Source: Candidatus Heimdallarchaeota archaeon (GTDB taxonomy: Archaea; Asgardarchaeota; Heimdallarchaeia; Heimdallarchaeales; Kariarchaeaceae). From it: DNA of 25,923 nucleotides. Both the position numbers and the translations under genes were made by a program. Position 1 is the first letter of the stretch; each line of letters starts with the position of its first letter. Shown piece after piece: positions 7,296-16,623 of the stretch. The notes beneath the pieces are model-generated. The model did no database searches. It saw only the letters and a program-made list of their open reading frames with translations, and had not been told where the DNA came from. Location of the stretch: contig JAAFKL010000048.1 of NCBI GenBank assembly GCA_021399405.1, positions 1-25,923 on the forward strand. The letters are read 5' to 3'.

Positions 7296-10200
7296 CAAGC
7301 GAATATAAATGTGAAAATTGTAAACAAACTTATCCTGATAAGATACCTAAATTTTGTGTAAAATGTGGGAACAAATTACAAATTGAAGAGATATCTCAAC
7401 CAAGCAAATCGGTGAAAAAGAATGAAGCTCCGGTTGCTGAAAAATCTCAATCCAAACCATCTACCGGACAAAAAGTGTATAGATGTGAAAACTGTAAACA
7501 TGAGTACCCTGATAAAATACCCAAATTTTGTATAAAATGCGGGAACAAATTACAAGATCACAAATTTTCTCAACCCCCTGGACTTCTCAATAATGTAGAA
7601 GAAACAGCTGTGGAAAAAATTGAACCAAAGACATCGACTCAAAAAGACATACTGAAGCCTTCTACTAGGGAAGTTCCACTTAATGTATCTTCTCAAAGAA
7701 TTCGACCAAATAGATTGCGAACCAAAAGTAGGGATTTTCGTGTTGCGAAAAATGATTCTATATTCGTCATACTTCTACTCTCAATATTTCTCTCAAGTTT
7801 TGAAGACCTTTTCATACCTGGATTAGTTGGAATATTCATCGCGATCCTTATTTATAGCGGTTCTTCATTGAAACTTCCTTACATCAAATCTGATAAATCC
7901 TCTACTCCAATCAATATCGCGATAATTACCATACTGGTTACAATTTTACAAATTTTCAATTATTTTTTCTTCTGGTTAGCAAATATCATTTTGTATACTC
8001 TTGTATTTTATTTCTCACCTCCCAAGGAAATAATAAAATCTCATCTTGAAAACAAAACTCCAAACTACTTATTAATTTCAGGTGGGGCATTTTATGTATT
8101 TTTCATGTTTGCTGATATTCCATGGTTGGGTGCTCTAATATCAGTAATTTTTGCAATGCAATACCTATACAAAATACATTCAATCCTCCTTCTTACGGAT
8201 ATATCAACTCCAAGTCAAAGTTATCAATCCACTCCAGCACAATCCTATGCTGTTGATCGGATCATAGTACAAGGTATTGAGCCCATTATTAACTCTCAAG
8301 GTACAGTTCCTGAATTAAATAAACAGTTAAACCAAATGTTCACACATGTAAGATATCAAGTGGACAATTTTAATTTGAACCTTCAACGTCTAAATGAACA
8401 ATATGATGATTTAACAAAAATTATTGAAGAAGATCTTAATAATCAATTGACGAATTTGAATGATAAATTGGAATCAGATGATATTAATAGCAGAGCTGCA
8501 GAAAATCTGTTGCGTGGAGTTACTGCTCTCAGATCTCAAGTTTTAAGATTCGAAAGTGAGAGAGATCTTCTATTACGTACTTATTCTGAAGAATATGAGA
8601 CAAATATAGTATCTTCTCTTGAAGAACTATTACGAATGGCAAAGGACAATCATGGTAAAATTAGAGAAAATATTGCATCCAGTGAAATTTTTGTAATTGA
8701 GAATAATTTAGCTAGATTAGATAAGCTTGAATCAGAATTACAATTAATAAATCAAAAGTTAATAGAAAGGGAGGGTGCATTGCGACAAGAATTCTTGGAT
8801 CAACAATCAGCAATTGAAAGAGAAAGGAAAGAAAAAGTTGAGGTAAAATCTTTCAAATTGCAAACGCTAATCTCAGAGAAGGTTGTTAGTAATCTTTTTG
8901 CGTATGTAGGCGCAGCCTTTATCATTGCGGGATTCTTGTTCCTATTGAATTTTACATACGAAAATTATATTCTCAAGAACTTCCCTGAAACGGCACCGTT
9001 CGACGATGCAAGGTTTGGGATCGGCGTACTGTACATGCTTTCAATTATAATTATTGCAGTTCCTAGTTGGGTTCTTAATAAAATCGGGGTGAAATTCAAG
9101 ATAATATCTCCTATTTTTATGTCCATAGGAATACTATTTTTGCAATTAACGTTGTATGTACAAGCTTTCTATTTTGTCAGTCTAGAATTAGAGAATGAAA
9201 CATTTGCCATTATTGGAACCCTCGTAGTCATTGCGGCTTTCTCTATTTCATATTTATGGAAAAGTCAATTGGTAGGTTTCGTTGCAACTGAGATGGGCAT
9301 ATGGCTTTATTATACATCCTCTCTCAACAATCTCATCAGCAAGTACTTTGTGACTCTCGGCTTTTTCGGACTACTTCTCATCAGCTACTGGTTGGTTTAT
9401 CGAAGAGGGTTATGGATTCCATTTGCTACTCTCAGTTTTTTTACCCCAGTTTTATGGATGGTGATTTATCAAAATATCAATAATATTTGGCTCCCTGAGT
9501 ACCTAACCTTATGTGTTACAGTATTGAATGTTCTAATTGCTTTACAAAGGAAAATGCCAACACCAAAGCCGTTTTCAAATTTCCTTACTACAACTTCACT
9601 TATTTACCCTAATTTCATTGCGCTCCAATTCACAGTCCTTCTACCATCAGATGAGCATATTAAATCACTTCATGGAACAAGCTCCATCATTATCGTTCTC
9701 ACGTCATTTTTTGTACTCTATTGGCTTTATGTATTATTTGAGGGTGAGATAACACTTGATTTTAGCTTACCAGTTTCTTATAAATTCCGTGAAGAACAGC
9801 TAAAATACCAAAGAATTGAGCAAAAATTAAATTGGCTAATGTTGACAAGTTTGCTAATTTTACTAATCGCAGGTCTTAGTCTAATAGATAAAGGAATCTA
9901 CCAACCAATTATTTTCTTTGCAGCATTTCTTGCAATTATGAGTAATGTTGCACAGATAAAGAATTTCGAAAAATTTGTGAAGAACAGCTCTATCTTATTT
10001 ATATTTGAATCACAATTGTTTTTCGTATTCAATTTATTTAACCCAGAGGCTCCAAATTTGATCATTGCTGCTTTAACTGGTATTTTTCTTATTTCATTCA
10101 CTGTGAATTTTCAATTAATTCTTAAATATCAATCGGAATTTAATTTCCAGGGAATTAAGCTTGATACAAAATCCATGGGTACTGCAATAGCATTATCTTC

Positions 10201-11050
10201 AGTTGTGAATTATGTTATAAGCTCATTTTCAGAATTTGAGAGTATTGTTCTTTTAGTTGCTGTATCACAGTGGTTGTTTATTATACACACGATGCTTCTG
10301 ATGGAGAATAAAACACAAGATACTCGTCATTTTATCCATATAGCTTCAATCAGTGCACCAATTGCCCTATTTATTGGTGGACTCTTGAAATCGGTGGATG
10401 GATCGAGATTTGATCAAAGCACCTCTCTGGAAAGGATATTAGTAAATTTACCGTTAATCTTGATTTTCACATATGTGATTTATCTTTCATTTAAAGGAGA
10501 TTTATTATCTATACCAAAACAAGATAAAGTGGTATCGAACATCAGACACCCTTGGTATAGGTCATTTATCAACATAGAAAAAATCTATGCGCCTCAATTA
10601 TTACTTTTCATCCTACCGAATATACTGATAATTTATGGCAAACCGTATTTCTTTTTCCTTGATAATCAAGCACTATTGATCCTTTATATGCTATTATACT
10701 TCCTTCTTCTTCCAATCTTATTCTTAATTTCAGAAAAGAAAGAAGAGAAATCATTTTCAATTTTATCAAGTTTTTGGGGATATTTCTCTTTTCTATTAGC
10801 ATTCATAATTTTAGGTGGAGCAAAACAAGTTTACGATAAGATTATTAATCCTGCACCATCTGACACTAAACCAAGCTATCTAATACCGCTAGAATGGGCC
10901 ATATTCCTTTTCGTTATCATATTTGTGGGTTCAATAACTTGGACATTATCATTAAGCAAACGGTTTGATTCAATGCAAATTAAAGGCTCAATCGAGCAAA
11001 ATCTGAAATCTCAAGCAACTGGTGATAAGCCTAACACTTTGGAGGTATAA
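7292..11050 (+). CDS. Giant polytopic membrane protein with two zinc ribbons and a coiled coil, DUF2339-like
   Basis: A 1252-residue protein. Two nearly identical zinc ribbons open it (C7, C10, C22, C25 and C65, C68, C80, C83), joined by a Lys/Ser/Pro-rich linker. A first hydrophobic block (about 155-295, some five or six helices) is followed by a long charged, Leu/Glu-rich region (about 325-530) with coiled-coil character, then a second block of about 22 membrane helices to residue 1225. The junction ERERKEKVEVKSFKLQTLIS followed by VVSNLFAYVGAAFIIAGFLF resembles DUF2339, where a cytoplasmic coiled coil precedes a helix bundle of unknown function; this assignment is moderate. The zinc ribbons probably face the cytoplasm and may bind the zinc-bearing product of the preceding gene, whose end overlaps this start. 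Function unknown. Confidence 0.75.
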   Translation: MTSEYKCENCKQTYPDKIPKFCVKCGNKLQIEEISQPSKSVKKNEAPVAEKSQSKPSTGQKVYRCENCKHEYPDKIPKFCIKCGNKLQDHKFSQPPGLLNNVEETAVEKIEPKTSTQKDILKPSTREVPLNVSSQRIRPNRLRTKSRDFRVAKNDSIFVILLLSIFLSSFEDLFIPGLVGIFIAILIYSGSSLKLPYIKSDKSSTPINIAIITILVTILQIFNYFFFWLANIILYTLVFYFSPPKEIIKSHLENKTPNYLLISGGAFYVFFMFADIPWLGALISVIFAMQYLYKIHSILLLTDISTPSQSYQSTPAQSYAVDRIIVQGIEPIINSQGTVPELNKQLNQMFTHVRYQVDNFNLNLQRLNEQYDDLTKIIEEDLNNQLTNLNDKLESDDINSRAAENLLRGVTALRSQVLRFESERDLLLRTYSEEYETNIVSSLEELLRMAKDNHGKIRENIASSEIFVIENNLARLDKLESELQLINQKLIEREGALRQEFLDQQSAIERERKEKVEVKSFKLQTLISEKVVSNLFAYVGAAFIIAGFLFLLNFTYENYILKNFPETAPFDDARFGIGVLYMLSIIIIAVPSWVLNKIGVKFKIISPIFMSIGILFLQLTLYVQAFYFVSLELENETFAIIGTLVVIAAFSISYLWKSQLVGFVATEMGIWLYYTSSLNNLISKYFVTLGFFGLLLISYWLVYRRGLWIPFATLSFFTPVLWMVIYQNINNIWLPEYLTLCVTVLNVLIALQRKMPTPKPFSNFLTTTSLIYPNFIALQFTVLLPSDEHIKSLHGTSSIIIVLTSFFVLYWLYVLFEGEITLDFSLPVSYKFREEQLKYQRIEQKLNWLMLTSLLILLIAGLSLIDKGIYQPIIFFAAFLAIMSNVAQIKNFEKFVKNSSILFIFESQLFFVFNLFNPEAPNLIIAALTGIFLISFTVNFQLILKYQSEFNFQGIKLDTKSMGTAIALSSVVNYVISSFSEFESIVLLVAVSQWLFIIHTMLLMENKTQDTRHFIHIASISAPIALFIGGLLKSVDGSRFDQSTSLERILVNLPLILIFTYVIYLSFKGDLLSIPKQDKVVSNIRHPWYRSFINIEKIYAPQLLLFILPNILIIYGKPYFFFLDNQALLILYMLLYFLLLPILFLISEKKEEKSFSILSSFWGYFSFLLAFIILGGAKQVYDKIINPAPSDTKPSYLIPLEWAIFLFVIIFVGSITWTLSLSKRFDSMQIKGSIEQNLKSQATGDKPNTLEV
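7304..7381 (+). repeat. Zinc-ribbon-coding repeat, copy 1
   Basis: Codes for a YKCENCK...CGNKLQ ribbon (residues 5-30). The DNA matches the copy at 7478-7555 at most positions, including many third codon positions, so the duplication looks recent or is kept uniform. Confidence 0.8.
7478..7555 (+). repeat. Zinc-ribbon-coding repeat, copy 2
   Basis: Second copy of the ribbon (residues 63-88), starting 174 bases (58 codons) after the first. All four Cys and the YPDKIPKFC core are conserved; changes are mostly silent or conservative (V to I, QT to HE). Confidence 0.8.
11041..11046 (+). promoter_or_regulatory. Shine-Dalgarno site for the 1418-residue membrane protein
   Basis: GGAGGT ends seven bases before ATG 11054 and overlaps the last codons of the preceding gene, supporting both the start and co-transcription. 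Confidence 0.75.
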
Positions 11051-11053
11051 AAA

Positions 11054-14000
11054 ATGGAAAGTGAAAAATCAGAACCTAACCAATATGCAATTGATCAGTC
11101 ATACTTTGATCTTCTTAATAAATTTAGGGATTATTTACTAATAATCATTAATATTACTGTAGGAATACTCTCTCTGTTTATCTACCCATTGGATAGGTTT
11201 GAAAACCATCAGATCCTTATTAGTCTCACACTTCTTGTGTGTGCTATGGTCACATTCTATTATTTGACCTCAATATCAATTATTGATAATCGCATCACAA
11301 TTATTTTGTTAATTTTGCTTCTCGTAAATACTTCAGTTGCTGCTATTATTGTAAATGCTCCATTTTACCATGTTGCAACTATTTTAATTTTCTATATGAG
11401 TTTATTTATCATTAGAAAAGGATTGGGTGATGTAATTTCTAGTAATTTCATGGAAATCATGATATCGCTTACATATGCTTCAAGCCTATTTTTCTGGTAT
11501 TTTAAATCAGAAAGTTCTTCAAATTCTTATGTATTAGAATTAATTCTGATACAAGTATTATTAGCAACGGTAATATTCGTTCGGGTTGTTCTTACGAAAA
11601 TTTATCAATTGACAGTTTTACCATTTATCTACAATTTCTTCCTGATTCCAATTATCACAAACACTACTGGAGATGTTGATGACAGCAATTGGATTGTCGA
11701 TCATCTCGCTGATATTCATTTACTAATCTATGCTGTGTTAGTTATTGTATTCCTTATTCAAATATTGAAAACTCGTGATGAATCCAGTTATTACTACTTC
11801 TTCACAACCCATACAATTATTCTTCCCTCAATCTATATAATTTCTAAAATTACAGACTATGAGTTTTCTAATTATGAAATATCTAGTTTAGAATTAACGA
11901 TTACACCTTTCAGCTTGCTTTTCATCACAGTAATGGTCGGTTTATTTTTGACCATCAATGAAGATTTAGCCAAAAATGAAAAAATACGATTGTTACCATT
12001 GTTTGCTACTAGTGTAACAATGTTCTTTACTTTAACCAAAGTATTTTCAGAGTCAGATTTAGTATTTGTCGACCATGGCTTCTTAGTAATTGCAGCCCTG
12101 ATTCCTTTCATTATTCATTTCAGATTTGCACAAAATGATCTAACAACTCCTTATCAAGCTGCTGTCCTGATTATGATTTCATTAATGCAGGTAGGTTTTG
12201 TACAATCCATTCATAATCTTTCACTGCTCATATTTTTTATTATCTCTGTTGTATTGATTACAAAATACAAAGAAAACACAAACTTACACTATACTCTCTT
12301 AATTTCCATAGGTGTTTTAATCTCTGTGAATGGCTTATTTGCACAGTGGACCCGCTATCTGGCAGCAGATCTATTTATTTTGGTTGCAATTTCATTAACC
12401 CTGATCACAGTCCCGCTGCTTACCCGTAATAAAAATACACCATATCTTTATTTCGCCACATTTATTGTTCCATGGTTCTTTATGAGCTTATATCCAAATA
12501 GGGGAAATATCTTCAGTGTTCAATCAATTGATTTCGATCTTCTCGATATTGGTCTTCTAGCATTTGCAGTTCTCTATTTACTCATTAGTTTCTACAACTC
12601 AAACGAATCACAGTTTGAATTCTACACATATGTGTATCAAGGTCTAATAATTGCTCTGATAGTTTTTGTAGATTTTATTTCGCAACCAAATTTCTTTGTT
12701 ATCGCAGTTTTGATTTGTGTTCCATCGGTCCAAATTTTGGTAAAGACCAAGCAGTTCCTACATCAGAATATAATCTACTCACAAGTAATAACTGTATTGC
12801 TCTACCAATTTGTAGAGCAAAAATATATTGAGACTTCACTGGTTAATTTTAATCTGACCACTCTTGTCTATTTACTTTATATTACAACATCACTATTGGC
12901 CTCAATAAAGTCCAATGATATACAATCACAGATAGCAACAGCTCTTTCTAATTTGGGCTTAATAGCCTCATATGGGTTCTTGACAATTACAGACCAATCA
13001 GATATAACTATACCTCACTTTTTAGCCATAGGGGCAATTACAGTATTACTCACTTTGTCTGCATTTAAGGTATCAGATTACAATTTACAATCGATTACAA
13101 TAATTACTCAATCAGCAGGAATCTGGTTACTCCATATTTTTGATAATTACACAATATTTGAGTTGAAGAGTTCAATTTTAAATAATTCAATATTCCATTT
13201 TCATGCAACTGAGATAATTACGTCAACCACAGTATTGTTGATCATCTATTCTTCTCTGTTAATTTATCTAGATTATATCAATGATAATCTTCGTGAGATT
13301 ATTACCCCTTCGATGATATCTTTGATTGTAGCAATTTCTATCTTCGGAGAAAGTAGCTTATTCTCCAATTCCCAACCATATGTAATTTTGGGCTTTATAT
13401 TAGTGGGTAAACTCGCAATTAATAATATTAAAAATATAAAAATCGAATTATGGAATTATTTCTTAATAATACCATTTTTCATCATAATGAAGCTGAATGA
13501 AGATCAAAGCTATCTAACAATAAATGACGAAACTATTTATGTAGTAAGTCTAATCTTTCTTCTGGTTACATTACTTTCAATCAATCTAAATCGCAATAAA
13601 ACTTCAAATGAGCAAATATTGGTTTTTGTTATCCTAAGTGTCTTCATTCTGGTAATTCTGGAATCTGAATCAAATGCTATTATACAATTAGAGTTCTATT
13701 TAACTTCAATACTGATGGCGTTTGCGCTATTTTTGAACTCAGATAGGCGTAGAGAGCTGACAACATTATTATTCATGCAAACAATAGTTTTTCTTGGACT
13801 ATTATCTGCAAATATTGATAGCTTTGTTGATACGACATTTACAGACACAATAAAGTATATTGTTATTACAAATATTGCATATTTAATTTATGCAGGCCTA
13901 CTTCTATACATATCACTTAGTATGGAAAAAGAAGATTGGTATAAAGTTCTACTTAATTTTCTACTATTAGTTGCTGGGAGCTCTTATGTTCTTACAGTAG

Positions 14001-15310
14001 AGGTTCATCCGATAATTATTGCTGCTTCGATCCTATTATTTACATTGCCACTATTAATGCAAAACATCGAGCATGTGAGAACAAATCTCCCACTAATTCA
14101 AAGTTTTAGCTTGTTGATTTTAGCTTATAGAGAATATACAGTTGATCTAAATGAATATACACTTGTGTTTGATTTCATCTTCTTTACCATCTGGTCCAAC
14201 CTTATCCTCTTCATGTGGTACCGAAGAGGGATATCCAATCAGTTAATCTCAACCATCAGTGCAATATTTATCACAGGTGGTGGATATGCAGGTTTGCATT
14301 TAATGGGGTACATGTCGAATTTTGAACCTTTATTCCTATTCATTCCCTTAATTGAAGCTGTAATTATTAACTTCATTTACAACTCAAGATCAACAGCAAT
14401 TAGTCAAAATGATGTTTACAAAATCCTATTTTCTTCAATTGTTTCGATACTCTTGATTTCAATTAGTATTCGAGATCTTCTAGAAGGAAATGAGTTGGTT
14501 ATATACCGATTAATTATAGATTGGTTTCTCTTTATACCTATATTTGTTCAAACGATCATCTATGCTAGACCTATAATTGATCAATACTATCAAGATGTCA
14601 ATAAATACAAAGATGGTGATAGATCTGTATTATCAATCATGGGTCTATTCACCCTAAGTGCATTGTTGATTGGTGCTGAAAACATGTTCTCGGCTAAACT
14701 ACTTGCCCTATCAATAGTGTTCTGGTTATTTGCAGGAACTGTTGTTCGACCCGTATTATCATGGACTGCTTCAATATTCTCAATTTTCACTTTTGGATTC
14801 ATACTCGCACAATTTGGAGATGGAACTGGAGGTTTTACGGAATATTTCCTGGCTTTGGCATTTTTCGGGGTAATCATGACAGGTTTGGGCTTAGTTAATG
14901 ATTATAAATACAAAGGTGAACCGTTTACTGCATCTTTAATGATATCTGGATCAGTTTTAACTGCGGTAGCAGTGATTATGCCTCTAATTATCCAAGAACC
15001 ATTTCCAGGTGTTGACGAGGAAACAGGGTTGCGTATTATTAATTTCATACCAAATGTCGTTTGGGCTATACAAGGATTGGCACTATTCGTCATAAGCATA
15101 AATCTTTCCAAGGATTACCTACGAAGGTTAGCATTATCAATATTAATAGTTGATATTCTCAAAACTGGTTTTAATATAGTCTTAGAAGGAGACAATCCTC
15201 TCATTCGGATTGTAGGTGCCATCGTTTTGGGAGGTGTTTTAATTCTCATTTTCTACCTTTTCACTAAAGAGGGTGAAGAAATGATTGAAGTTAAAGCAAA
15301 ATCTACATAG
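11054..15310 (+). CDS. Giant polytopic membrane protein of unknown function
   Basis: The 1418 residues are almost wholly hydrophobic helices, roughly 40 by eye, broken by short loops; there is no signal peptide, no zinc ribbon and no sizeable soluble domain. The N-terminal 30 residues are polar (YAIDQSYFDLLNKFRDYLLI leads into the first helix) and the last 20 are charged (TKEGEEMIEVKAKST), so both ends could be cytoplasmic if the helix count is even. The composition and repeated short helices recall the second half of the upstream 1252-residue protein, for example WYRRGISNQLISTISAIFIT here and VYRRGLWIPFATLSFFTPVL there, so the two may be distant paralogs or partners. It begins three bases after the upstream stop behind a strong Shine-Dalgarno site. 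I recognise no transporter signature or catalytic motif and assign no function. Confidence 0.75.
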   Translation: MESEKSEPNQYAIDQSYFDLLNKFRDYLLIIINITVGILSLFIYPLDRFENHQILISLTLLVCAMVTFYYLTSISIIDNRITIILLILLLVNTSVAAIIVNAPFYHVATILIFYMSLFIIRKGLGDVISSNFMEIMISLTYASSLFFWYFKSESSSNSYVLELILIQVLLATVIFVRVVLTKIYQLTVLPFIYNFFLIPIITNTTGDVDDSNWIVDHLADIHLLIYAVLVIVFLIQILKTRDESSYYYFFTTHTIILPSIYIISKITDYEFSNYEISSLELTITPFSLLFITVMVGLFLTINEDLAKNEKIRLLPLFATSVTMFFTLTKVFSESDLVFVDHGFLVIAALIPFIIHFRFAQNDLTTPYQAAVLIMISLMQVGFVQSIHNLSLLIFFIISVVLITKYKENTNLHYTLLISIGVLISVNGLFAQWTRYLAADLFILVAISLTLITVPLLTRNKNTPYLYFATFIVPWFFMSLYPNRGNIFSVQSIDFDLLDIGLLAFAVLYLLISFYNSNESQFEFYTYVYQGLIIALIVFVDFISQPNFFVIAVLICVPSVQILVKTKQFLHQNIIYSQVITVLLYQFVEQKYIETSLVNFNLTTLVYLLYITTSLLASIKSNDIQSQIATALSNLGLIASYGFLTITDQSDITIPHFLAIGAITVLLTLSAFKVSDYNLQSITIITQSAGIWLLHIFDNYTIFELKSSILNNSIFHFHATEIITSTTVLLIIYSSLLIYLDYINDNLREIITPSMISLIVAISIFGESSLFSNSQPYVILGFILVGKLAINNIKNIKIELWNYFLIIPFFIIMKLNEDQSYLTINDETIYVVSLIFLLVTLLSINLNRNKTSNEQILVFVILSVFILVILESESNAIIQLEFYLTSILMAFALFLNSDRRRELTTLLFMQTIVFLGLLSANIDSFVDTTFTDTIKYIVITNIAYLIYAGLLLYISLSMEKEDWYKVLLNFLLLVAGSSYVLTVEVHPIIIAASILLFTLPLLMQNIEHVRTNLPLIQSFSLLILAYREYTVDLNEYTLVFDFIFFTIWSNLILFMWYRRGISNQLISTISAIFITGGGYAGLHLMGYMSNFEPLFLFIPLIEAVIINFIYNSRSTAISQNDVYKILFSSIVSILLISISIRDLLEGNELVIYRLIIDWFLFIPIFVQTIIYARPIIDQYYQDVNKYKDGDRSVLSIMGLFTLSALLIGAENMFSAKLLALSIVFWLFAGTVVRPVLSWTASIFSIFTFGFILAQFGDGTGGFTEYFLALAFFGVIMTGLGLVNDYKYKGEPFTASLMISGSVLTAVAVIMPLIIQEPFPGVDEETGLRIINFIPNVVWAIQGLALFVISINLSKDYLRRLALSILIVDILKTGFNIVLEGDNPLIRIVGAIVLGGVLILIFYLFTKEGEEMIEVKAKST

Positions 15311-15318
15311 AAATGACA

Positions 15319-15333
15319 AAATATAGTTAAAAT
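15319..15333 (+). promoter_or_regulatory. Candidate TATA element for the kynurenine genes
   Basis: The A/T-only AAATATAGTTAAAAT-type stretch is centred about 29 bases before ATG 15356, inside the 45-base gap after the membrane-protein operon. It would let the catabolic genes be transcribed leaderless and apart from the operon. Weak on sequence alone. Confidence 0.3.
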
Positions 15334-15355
15334 CCATTAGTCAATCAGATTTAAC

Positions 15356-16615
15356 ATGAATTTTGAGGCCACTATTGAATTTGCCAATAAAATGGATGAA
15401 GAAGATCAGTTAAAAGAATTTAGAAATAAATTTTTCATCCCAAAAAAGAAAGACGGAAGTGATTCCATTTATCTTTGTGGTAATTCATTAGGTTTGCAAC
15501 CTAAGTCAGTAAAAGCAGTTTTTGATAAGGAATTGGATTCGTGGGCAAACAATGGTGTTAAGGGACACTTCAATGATACGGTTTGGGCATGGTACCACGA
15601 GGATATCGGGAAATCATTCGAAAACATCGTGGGAGCTAAACCGGAAGAAATTGCTGTAATGAATACGTTGACCGTTAATCTTCATCTTATGATGGTATCA
15701 TTTTATAAGCCAACAAAAGATCGATACAAAATTATTATTGAAGGATCAGCATTTCCTTCTGATCAATATGCAGTTAAATCTCAAATAAAATTTCATGGAT
15801 ACAATCCCAAAGACGCGTTGATTGAATTACATATTGATAAGGAGGAAGGAATAATTCCTCATGAAAAAATCGAGACGATAATACGAGAACAAGGAGACTC
15901 TGTCGCTCTCATTATGTTAGGTGGTGTAAATTATTATACTGGGCAAGTATTTGATATGAAAAGAATTACTGAATTAGGTCATGATCAAGGTTGTATTGTA
16001 GGGTTCGATCTTGCGCATGCAGCAGGTAATGTATTGCTTGAACTACATAATTGGAATGTGGATTTTGCAGTATGGTGTAACTATAAATATCTAAATAGTG
16101 GTCCTGGTGCAATTGCCGGTTGTTTTGTTCATGAGAGACATGGTAATAATCCTGATATTCCACGTTTTGCTGGCTGGTGGGGGCATGATAAGGAAACTCG
16201 ATTTCTGATGGATGACACTTTTGTTCCAATCGCTGGTGCAGAGGGGTGGCAAATCAGTAATACCCCATTATTTTCAATGGCACCAATAAAATCATCAACA
16301 TCAATTTTCAATGAGGCAGGTATGAAATCTCTAGTAATTAAGAGCGAAAAACTAACCAATTATTTACAATTCTTGATTGAGAGGATTGCCTCAGATAATA
16401 TTTGGATCACTCCCAAGAACTCAGACGATCGTGGTTGTCAGATTTCTGTTCATGTTAGGGAAGGTGGTAAAGATCTTTATCAGAAATTGACTGAGAAGGG
16501 CGTGATCTGTGATTGGAGGGAGCCAGATGTGATTCGAATTGCTCCGATTCCCTTATACAATTCTTTTGCGGATGTATATCATTTTTACGAAATTTTAAAG
16601 ACCAGTGTAAATTAG
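15356..16615 (+). CDS. kynU: Kynureninase
   Basis: A 419-residue fold-type I PLP enzyme with the hallmarks of kynureninase: YLCGNSLGLQPKSVKAV near the start, KGHFNDTVWAWYHE, the PLP-ring Asp in FDLAHAAGN (D218, with H221), and the Schiff-base lysine in WCNYKYLNSGPGAIAG (K244). The C-terminal GCQISVHV and DWREPDVIRIAPIPLYNSF segments are also diagnostic. Length is normal. It cleaves kynurenine to anthranilate plus alanine or 3-hydroxykynurenine to 3-hydroxyanthranilate plus alanine. The monooxygenase gene eight bases downstream and the dioxygenase nearby argue for the 3-hydroxy substrate here. Start at ATG 15356; a TATA-like element lies about 29 bases upstream. Confidence 0.96.
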   Translation: MNFEATIEFANKMDEEDQLKEFRNKFFIPKKKDGSDSIYLCGNSLGLQPKSVKAVFDKELDSWANNGVKGHFNDTVWAWYHEDIGKSFENIVGAKPEEIAVMNTLTVNLHLMMVSFYKPTKDRYKIIIEGSAFPSDQYAVKSQIKFHGYNPKDALIELHIDKEEGIIPHEKIETIIREQGDSVALIMLGGVNYYTGQVFDMKRITELGHDQGCIVGFDLAHAAGNVLLELHNWNVDFAVWCNYKYLNSGPGAIAGCFVHERHGNNPDIPRFAGWWGHDKETRFLMDDTFVPIAGAEGWQISNTPLFSMAPIKSSTSIFNEAGMKSLVIKSEKLTNYLQFLIERIASDNIWITPKNSDDRGCQISVHVREGGKDLYQKLTEKGVICDWREPDVIRIAPIPLYNSFADVYHFYEILKTSVN

Positions 16616-16623
16616 ATGAGGAT

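Noticed and set aside
14590..14877. Minus-strand open frame of 95 codons inside the 1418-residue membrane protein gene
   Set aside because: Opposite a continuous coding frame with membrane-helix composition; no start context or similarity.
16513..16623. Upstream extension of the kynurenine monooxygenase frame
   Set aside because: The extra residues overlap kynU in another frame and are Cys/Phe-rich with no likeness to the family; the FAD motif sits correctly from ATG 16624.
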